From a bacterium UBA3734 (GTDB lineage Bacteria; Bacteroidota; Bacteroidia; Bacteroidales; Bacteroidaceae): a stretch of DNA of 9,883 nt. The stretch is from NCBI GenBank assembly GCA_002372575.1, contig DFHC01000071.1, positions 1 through 9,883 of the forward strand, in the 5' to 3' direction. The translations under genes were made by a program, and so were the position numbers. Under the pieces are notes generated by a model, which saw only the letters and a program-made list of their open reading frames with translations, had not been told where the DNA came from and made no database searches. Of the stretch, positions 4,855 to 9,883 are shown piece after piece; the stretch's first letter is position 1, and each line of letters begins with the position of its first letter.

Positions 4855-7206
4855 ATGAAGCTCTTCAGACTATTCCTTGCCATCGCGCTCAGCACCGTCA
4901 GCGCCTTTGCATCGGCGCAAGCCATCGACAGCCTGCTACGGCGCATCCTGCCTGAAGATGCCAATCGCATCGTGTACAGCATCAGCGATTTTTCCACCGA
5001 TACGCCACACTTCCGCATCACCTGCGACGGCAACAGCGCACACGTCTATGGCAGCGACAACGTCGCCATCGCCACGGGCATCAACTGGTTTCTGCAACAC
5101 CATGCGGGAGTCAATATTTCGTGGAACAACCCGACGGGAAGACTGCCTGCCAAACTGCCCGTCATCGCCGGCGAAGAGCACTCGTGCAGCGTCGATTACC
5201 GCTACTATCTGAACTTCTGCACCCACAGCTATTCGATGGCCTTCTGGGACTGGGAACGCTGGCAGCAGGAAATCGACTGGATGGCTCTCCACGGCATCAA
5301 TATGCCGCTCGTCATCACGGGCATGGAAAGCATCTGGAAGCGCGTATTGACCGAAGACTACGGCTATTCGTCGCTCGACCAGGTCAATGAGTTTGTCGCC
5401 GGCGCGGCCTACTACGGGTGGTTTTTCATGAACAACATGACGGCTTGGGGAGGCCCGCAGCCCGAAAGTTGGTACGCACAGCGCGAAACGCTCGCCAAGA
5501 AGATTTTCACACGGATGAAAGAATACGGCATGCAGCCCGTTGTACCTGGGTATGTTGGGATGGTTCCGAAGAATTTCCTAAAATATGCCAATGCTGCAAA
5601 AGTGGCCGAATGGAAGGCTTCCGATATCGTGAACGGAGGCACATGGTGCAGCTTCGAGCGACCTTACTTCGTCAATAACACCACGCGCCTGAAAGAGTTC
5701 GGCGACCACTACTATGCAAAGATTTCCGAAGTATTCGGCGACTGCCTCGACACTCATCTCTATGCCATCGACCCGTTCCATGAGGGAGGAGTGCCAAGTG
5801 GTGTCACCAACGCCAAAGCCTCTGTGGGCGCGATGTACGAGTCGCTGCTGAGACACGACGACAAGGCCATTTGGGTGGCCCAGCACTGGCAAGACAATCC
5901 AACGACGATTCTCACGCACACCGTTCCCAAAGGCAAACTCATCATCCTCGACCTCCACGGCGACAGCAGCGGCGACACGTCGTGCAGCGGCCACCACACC
6001 GACGTTTCCGGACGCAACCACGACTGGATTTGGGGTCAGGTGAGCAATTTCGGCGGCAACGTCGGACTTTTCGGACGTGTCGAGAGGCTTATCAGCTGTT
6101 TCTATACAGCTCGCGACAATGCCTCGAAAAACGCGCTGGTGGGCATCGGTGCACTCCCCGAAGGCATCGAAAACAACCCCATGCTCTACGACTTGCTCTA
6201 TGCACTGCCGTGGACAAACGACAACTACACACAGCAGACATGGATTAAAGACTACGTGAAAATGCGCTACGGAGCGACAGGGCAGACTGCAAAAACGCTT
6301 GAAAGCGTGTGGACACGGCTACTGAACGGCATTTACAACTGCCCCGACAACCGCCAACAGGGCACGACCGAAAGCGTCTTCCTGATGCGGCCCTCGACGA
6401 AAGCCGGCATCGTCAGCAGCTGGGCAAATTCTTCGTGGTATTGGGACATGGAGGAGCTGCGCACAGCCGTGTTTGAGATGCTGTCGGTGGCAGAAAAACT
6501 AAGCGACAACGAAAACTACCGCTACGACCTCGTCGATATGATGCGGCAGGCCCTGGCCGACCTCGGAAAGCTGACGCTCGACTCCATTTCTTCGGCGTCA
6601 TCGGCTCAGCGCAAGCCCATTGCCGACCGCTTCCTGCGACTCATCCTCGATCAGGACAGACTGCTCGGCACGCGAAAGGAGTTCCGACTCGGAAGATGGA
6701 CTGAAATGGCGCGGAATCTGGGGCAAAACGAGGCCGAAAAGGCACTCTATGAGAAAAACGCACGTATGCTGCTCACCACATGGGGCGACCGGCCACAATG
6801 CGAAACGGGCGGCCTCCACGACTATGCCAACCGCGAGTGGAACGGCCTGCTGTCGTCGTACTACTACCCGCGCTGGAACGCATTCTTCAGTCTGGATGAC
6901 TCGAGGAGCGAGGAGCGTGGAGTGGGGAGCGAGGAGCGTGGAGTGGGAAGTGAGGAGCGAGGAGTGAGGAGTGAGGGGCGAGGGACGAGGAGCGAGCCGA
7001 AAATGGAGTGGTTCGACCGATTCGAATGGCCTTTCGTGATGGGAAACAACGAAGCCACTGCCCCATACCTGCCCGATGACACGCCCTATGCCTACGGCAG
7101 TTTCTCGTCCACACCAGAAGGCGACTGCGTGGAGGTGGCTCGCAAATTATTCAAGAAATATTTCAAAAACGACAAAATATATGTTCAACGTAGCAAACGT
7201 CCGTAA
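4855..7206 (+). CDS. Exported GH89 alpha-N-acetylglucosaminidase (NAGLU-like)
   Basis: This is a glycoside hydrolase of family 89, which removes terminal alpha-linked GlcNAc, for example from mucin O-glycans or heparan-type chains. Residues 1-21 are a signal peptide (cleavage after ASA21), so it acts in the periplasm or outside; there is no lipobox. A NAGLU N-terminal domain (about 24-110) is followed by the TIM-barrel (about 113-450), which opens with YRYYLNFCTHSYS and EIDWMALHGINMPL, very close to human NAGLU. The two catalytic acids are visible: Glu310 in DPFHEGGVP and Glu436 in LPEGIENN (human Glu316 and Glu446). A helical C-terminal domain follows. Near the end, residues 684-714 are an in-frame repeat of (R/G)SEERGV. 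The 783-residue length is slightly long for the family, in line with that insert. The gene starts 22 bp after sufD and overlaps sufS by 26 bp, so it is embedded in the suf operon. The natural substrate cannot be told from sequence. Confidence 0.95.
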   Translation: MKLFRLFLAIALSTVSAFASAQAIDSLLRRILPEDANRIVYSISDFSTDTPHFRITCDGNSAHVYGSDNVAIATGINWFLQHHAGVNISWNNPTGRLPAKLPVIAGEEHSCSVDYRYYLNFCTHSYSMAFWDWERWQQEIDWMALHGINMPLVITGMESIWKRVLTEDYGYSSLDQVNEFVAGAAYYGWFFMNNMTAWGGPQPESWYAQRETLAKKIFTRMKEYGMQPVVPGYVGMVPKNFLKYANAAKVAEWKASDIVNGGTWCSFERPYFVNNTTRLKEFGDHYYAKISEVFGDCLDTHLYAIDPFHEGGVPSGVTNAKASVGAMYESLLRHDDKAIWVAQHWQDNPTTILTHTVPKGKLIILDLHGDSSGDTSCSGHHTDVSGRNHDWIWGQVSNFGGNVGLFGRVERLISCFYTARDNASKNALVGIGALPEGIENNPMLYDLLYALPWTNDNYTQQTWIKDYVKMRYGATGQTAKTLESVWTRLLNGIYNCPDNRQQGTTESVFLMRPSTKAGIVSSWANSSWYWDMEELRTAVFEMLSVAEKLSDNENYRYDLVDMMRQALADLGKLTLDSISSASSAQRKPIADRFLRLILDQDRLLGTRKEFRLGRWTEMARNLGQNEAEKALYEKNARMLLTTWGDRPQCETGGLHDYANREWNGLLSSYYYPRWNAFFSLDDSRSEERGVGSEERGVGSEERGVRSEGRGTRSEPKMEWFDRFEWPFVMGNNEATAPYLPDDTPYAYGSFSSTPEGDCVEVARKLFKKYFKNDKIYVQRSKRP
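6904..6996 (+). repeat. Degenerate 7-bp tandem repeat inside the GH89 gene
   Basis: About 13 copies of a heptamer close to AGGAGYG run from 6904 to 6994, nearly all purine on the plus strand. Three heptamers make a 21-bp higher-order unit, seen best at 6904-6924, 6925-6945 and 6946-6966. Because 21 is seven codons, it is read as a seven-residue repeat, (R/G)SEERGV, four times plus a part. No stop occurs in the GH89 frame. Gain or loss of one heptamer would shift the frame. Confidence 0.9.
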
Positions 7207-8392
7207 GGATTTTCCGATACTCTCGCGCGAAGTGTACGGGCATCCGCTCGTCTATCTCGACAACGCTGCCACAACGCAAAAGCCGCTGTGCGTGCTCAAC
7301 GCCATGCAAGAGGAATACCTCAATGCAAATGCCAACGTGCACCGAGGCGTACACTACCTCTCGCAGCAAGCCACCGACCTGCACGAAGAGGCGCGGGAAA
7401 CCGTCCGCAACTTCATCAATGCCCGAAAAACCGAGGAAATCGTCTTTACACGAGGCACCACCGAGGCCATCAACCTCGTGGCACAGACATTTTGCGAATC
7501 GCAGACGCAAGAGGGCGACGAAATCATCGTCTCGGAGATGGAACACCACTCGAATATCGTACCCTGGCAACTGCAAGCCACGAAAAAAGGCCTCATCCTG
7601 AAGGTGATTCCCATGACCGACGACTTCCGTCTCGACATGGAAGCCTTCCAGCGGCTTTTCTCGGAGCGCACGCGGATGGTGAGCATCTGCCACGTGAGCA
7701 ACGTGCTGGGCGTGGAGAATCCCGTGGACGACATCATCCGCATTGCCCACGAACACGGTGTTCCCGTGATGCTCGACGCAGCGCAGAGTGCTCCCCACTC
7801 GCCACTCGACGTACAGGCTCTCGACTGCGATTTCATGGCCTTCAGCGGACATAAGATGTACGGCCCGACGGGCATCGGCATCCTCTACGGAAAAGAGAAA
7901 TGGCTCGAGCAGCTGCCGCCATATCAGGGTGGCGGAGAAATGATCGACCGCGTGACGTGGCAGCAAACCACTTTCGAGAGGCCGCCATTGAAATTCGAGG
8001 CCGGAACACCCGACTACATCGCAACGCATGGACTTTCCACCGCCATCAACTATCTGAAAACCATCGGATTAGACAATATCGCCATATACGAGCACGAACT
8101 CTCGCGCCACTGCCTCGAACAACTCAAAACCATCGACGGCATGGAAATCTACGGTGGAAACGAGCCCTCGTCGGCCATTTCCTTCAACGTCCGAGGCATC
8201 CACCACCTCGACATCGGTACCCTACTCGACCGCCTCGGCATCGCCGTGCGCACGGGTCACCACTGCGCCCAGCCGCTCATGGATCGCCTCCATATTCAGG
8301 GAACCGTCAGAGCCTCGTTTGCTTTTTACAACACCCGCGAGGAAATCGACACCTTCGTCGGCAGCCTGAAGCGCGTCATACAAATGTTCTAA
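7181..8392 (+). CDS. sufS: Cysteine desulfurase SufS
   Basis: SufS is a PLP-dependent group II cysteine desulfurase. It turns L-cysteine into L-alanine and holds the sulfur as a persulfide, passed on (usually through SufE or SufU) to SufBCD. From ATG 7181 the protein has 403 residues, the usual length. That start gives MFNVANVRKDFPILSREV, the normal N-terminus; the frame opens upstream at 7076, but that extension lies in the GH89 gene and is not SufS-like. Key sites: LDNAATTQKP near the N-terminus, MEHHSN with His123 (stacks on PLP), SGHKMYGPTGIG with Lys225 (Schiff base), RTGHHCAQPLM with Cys362 (persulfide) and Arg377 in TVRASFAFYN (substrate carboxylate). These align with E. coli His123, Lys226, Cys364 and Arg379. 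No sufE or sufU is visible in the window. The 26-bp overlap with GH89 suggests coupled translation. Confidence 0.97.
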   Translation: MFNVANVRKDFPILSREVYGHPLVYLDNAATTQKPLCVLNAMQEEYLNANANVHRGVHYLSQQATDLHEEARETVRNFINARKTEEIVFTRGTTEAINLVAQTFCESQTQEGDEIIVSEMEHHSNIVPWQLQATKKGLILKVIPMTDDFRLDMEAFQRLFSERTRMVSICHVSNVLGVENPVDDIIRIAHEHGVPVMLDAAQSAPHSPLDVQALDCDFMAFSGHKMYGPTGIGILYGKEKWLEQLPPYQGGGEMIDRVTWQQTTFERPPLKFEAGTPDYIATHGLSTAINYLKTIGLDNIAIYEHELSRHCLEQLKTIDGMEIYGGNEPSSAISFNVRGIHHLDIGTLLDRLGIAVRTGHHCAQPLMDRLHIQGTVRASFAFYNTREEIDTFVGSLKRVIQMF

Positions 8393-8431
8393 ATCATCAA
8401 AAATGATATTCACTAAACAATCAAAACCATT

Positions 8432-9883
8432 ATGAAACTCAAGAAAACCATCCTCGCACTGAGCTTCGCAACGCTCATGATGCAGGCCGAGGCCGCGCCA
8501 GCCGACGGCAGTGGCACACCCAACAATCCTCTGTTGCAGAGAAGTACGCTGACCTTCGGAGCACCCGACTTCAGCAAAATCAAAGAAACCGACTACCTGC
8601 CGGCCATCGAATGGGCTATCCAGCGGCAGCGCGAAGAGGTCAGCAACATCGTGAACAACAAGCAGAAGCCGACCTTCGAAAACACCATTCTTGCACTGGA
8701 GAAGAGCGGCGTGCAACTCGACTATGCCGTGAACGTGTTCGACGGCATCGCCAATGCCCACAAAACGCCCACCATCGCCGAAACGGAGCGAAAAGTGATG
8801 CCGATGCTGGCCGAACTGGGCAATGAAATCAACTTCAATGAACAGCTATTCCAGCGCATCAAGTACGTGTATGACAAGCAATACAAGAAACTCAAGGGCG
8901 AAGACAAACGCCTGACAGAGGTGGTTTACAAGCAGTTCGTGCGCTCAGGAGCCCTGCTGACAGGCGAAAAGAAAGAGCGCATGAAGCAAATCAACCTGCG
9001 AATCTCGGAACTGCAGCAGCAATGGGGCGACCTGCTGCCCGAAGCCACCAATTCGTCGGTCGTCTGGGTGAATACCGAAAAAGAACTCTCGGGACTCAGC
9101 GCCACCGACATCGCCCAGTGCAAGAAAGACACCGAGAGCCGCGGCGGGAAGACACCCTACTGCATCGTCATCTCCAACACCACGCAGCAAGCCATTCTCA
9201 CCAGTCTCGACAATCGCAACCTGCGCAAGCGCGTGTTCGAGGCATCGCGCCACCGCGCCGACGGCACCCGCCAGTTCAACACCTTCCACATCGTGGCCGA
9301 AATTGCCAAGCTCCGTGCCGAAGCCGGCCAACTGATGGGCTACGGGAACTACGCCGCCTACTCACTCGAGAAAACCATGGCCAAGACCCCTGAAAACGTC
9401 TATTCCTTCCTCCGACAGCTCATCGGGGAATACAACCCGAAGGCCGAGGCCGAAACCCGCGAAATCGAGGCTTTCGCACAGAAAACGATGGGAAAAGACT
9501 TCAAGCTGGAGCCCTATGACCGCTTCTACTTCTCGGCCAAGATGAAACAAGAGAAATACAGCCTCTCGGAAGACGAAATCAAGCCCTATTTCAACATCGA
9601 CAGCGTGCTCGTCAATGGCATTTTCTATGCCGCCCACCGCGCCTATGGCCTTTCGTTCAAGGAGCGCAAAGACCTGCCGACCTATCATCCCGACATGAAA
9701 GTATTCGAAGTCATCGACAAAGACGGCAAGCCGATGGCACTCTTCTATTGCGACTATTTCCGTCGTCCCACCAAGCGTGGCGGCGCATGGATGAGTGCAT
9801 TCGCCAAACAGTGCGGACTGCGCGAGCAGAAACCCGTCATCTACAACGTCTGCAACTACGCCAAGGCTCCCGACGGACAGCCC
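8432..9883 (+). CDS. dcp: Exported M3-family peptidyl-dipeptidase, 3' partial
   Basis: The frame is open from ATG 8432 to the window end (484 codons, no stop), about 70% of the usual ~690-700 residues. It matches M3A metallopeptidases of the Dcp/oligopeptidase A group, which release dipeptides from the C-terminus (Dcp) or cleave short peptides. Residues 1-21 are a signal peptide (MKLKK, hydrophobic core, cleavage near AEA21), so it should act in the periplasm, as for other exported Bacteroidales Dcp-like enzymes. The helical N-terminal half is typical: FENTILALEKSG, MGYGNYAAYSLEKTMAKTPE and, near residues 445-454, RPTKRGGAWM, a conserved M3 stretch. The zinc-binding HEXXH lies beyond the end of the window, so activity cannot be judged here. 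It starts 39 bp after sufS with no clear promoter, so read-through from the suf transcript is possible. The choice of Dcp over other M3A enzymes is tentative. Confidence 0.88.
   Translation, partial: MKLKKTILALSFATLMMQAEAAPADGSGTPNNPLLQRSTLTFGAPDFSKIKETDYLPAIEWAIQRQREEVSNIVNNKQKPTFENTILALEKSGVQLDYAVNVFDGIANAHKTPTIAETERKVMPMLAELGNEINFNEQLFQRIKYVYDKQYKKLKGEDKRLTEVVYKQFVRSGALLTGEKKERMKQINLRISELQQQWGDLLPEATNSSVVWVNTEKELSGLSATDIAQCKKDTESRGGKTPYCIVISNTTQQAILTSLDNRNLRKRVFEASRHRADGTRQFNTFHIVAEIAKLRAEAGQLMGYGNYAAYSLEKTMAKTPENVYSFLRQLIGEYNPKAEAETREIEAFAQKTMGKDFKLEPYDRFYFSAKMKQEKYSLSEDEIKPYFNIDSVLVNGIFYAAHRAYGLSFKERKDLPTYHPDMKVFEVIDKDGKPMALFYCDYFRRPTKRGGAWMSAFAKQCGLREQKPVIYNVCNYAKAPDGQP

Noticed and set aside
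6904..6996. CRISPR-like array
   Set aside because: The units are contiguous heptamers with no spacers, lie in frame inside a gene, and no cas gene is nearby.
7076..7180. N-terminal extension of SufS from ATG 7076
   Set aside because: The extra 35 residues do not resemble SufS and are read from the GH89 coding sequence in another frame; ATG 7181 gives the standard N-terminus and length.
8393..8407. ATCAT / ATGAT inverted repeat after sufS as a terminator
   Set aside because: A 5-bp AT-rich stem without a T-run; too weak to support termination between sufS and the peptidase gene.

Overview
The window looks like a chromosomal segment of a Bacteroidales bacterium, most likely a Prevotella relative. 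Reasons: the protein sequences, AT-rich starts without clear Shine-Dalgarno sites, and two promoters of the Bacteroidetes TTTG / TAnnTTTG type. No 16S or other taxonomic marker is present, so the assignment is by inference.

Layout from left to right: sufB without its 5' end (1-1284); a short unknown exported protein on the minus strand (1306-1971); a divergent promoter region (about 1972-2133); a second short unknown exported protein on the plus strand (2134-2538); sufC (2559-3299); sufD (3354-4832); a GH89 alpha-N-acetylglucosaminidase with a signal peptide (4855-7206); sufS (7181-8392, overlapping the GH89 gene by 26 bp); and the first 484 codons of an exported M3-family peptidyl-dipeptidase (8432-9883, running off the end).

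SufB, SufC and SufD form the SUF iron-sulfur scaffold complex and SufS is the cysteine desulfurase that feeds it sulfur. The locus is interrupted in two places: a divergently transcribed pair separates sufB from sufC, and a secreted glycosidase separates sufD from sufS. The only recognisable plus-strand promoter after sufB lies at 2091-2122. The model the sequence suggests is therefore that sufC-sufD-GH89-sufS, and perhaps the peptidase, are expressed with the small unknown gene and separately from sufB.

The most unusual content is repeat DNA inside open reading frames. A GC-rich palindromic, MITE-like element with inverted arms occurs twice around sufD. One copy (3304-3431) straddles and supplies the start codon and about 26 N-terminal residues. 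The other (about 3948-4033) is an in-frame insertion of 29 codons in the middle of the protein. The GH89 gene carries about 13 degenerate copies of a 7-bp purine-rich repeat (6904-6994), read in frame as a (R/G)SEERGV-like peptide. The first ~600 bp of sufB also differ in codon use from the rest of the gene. I found no RNA genes, CRISPR arrays, insertion sequences with a transposase, or evident defence genes.
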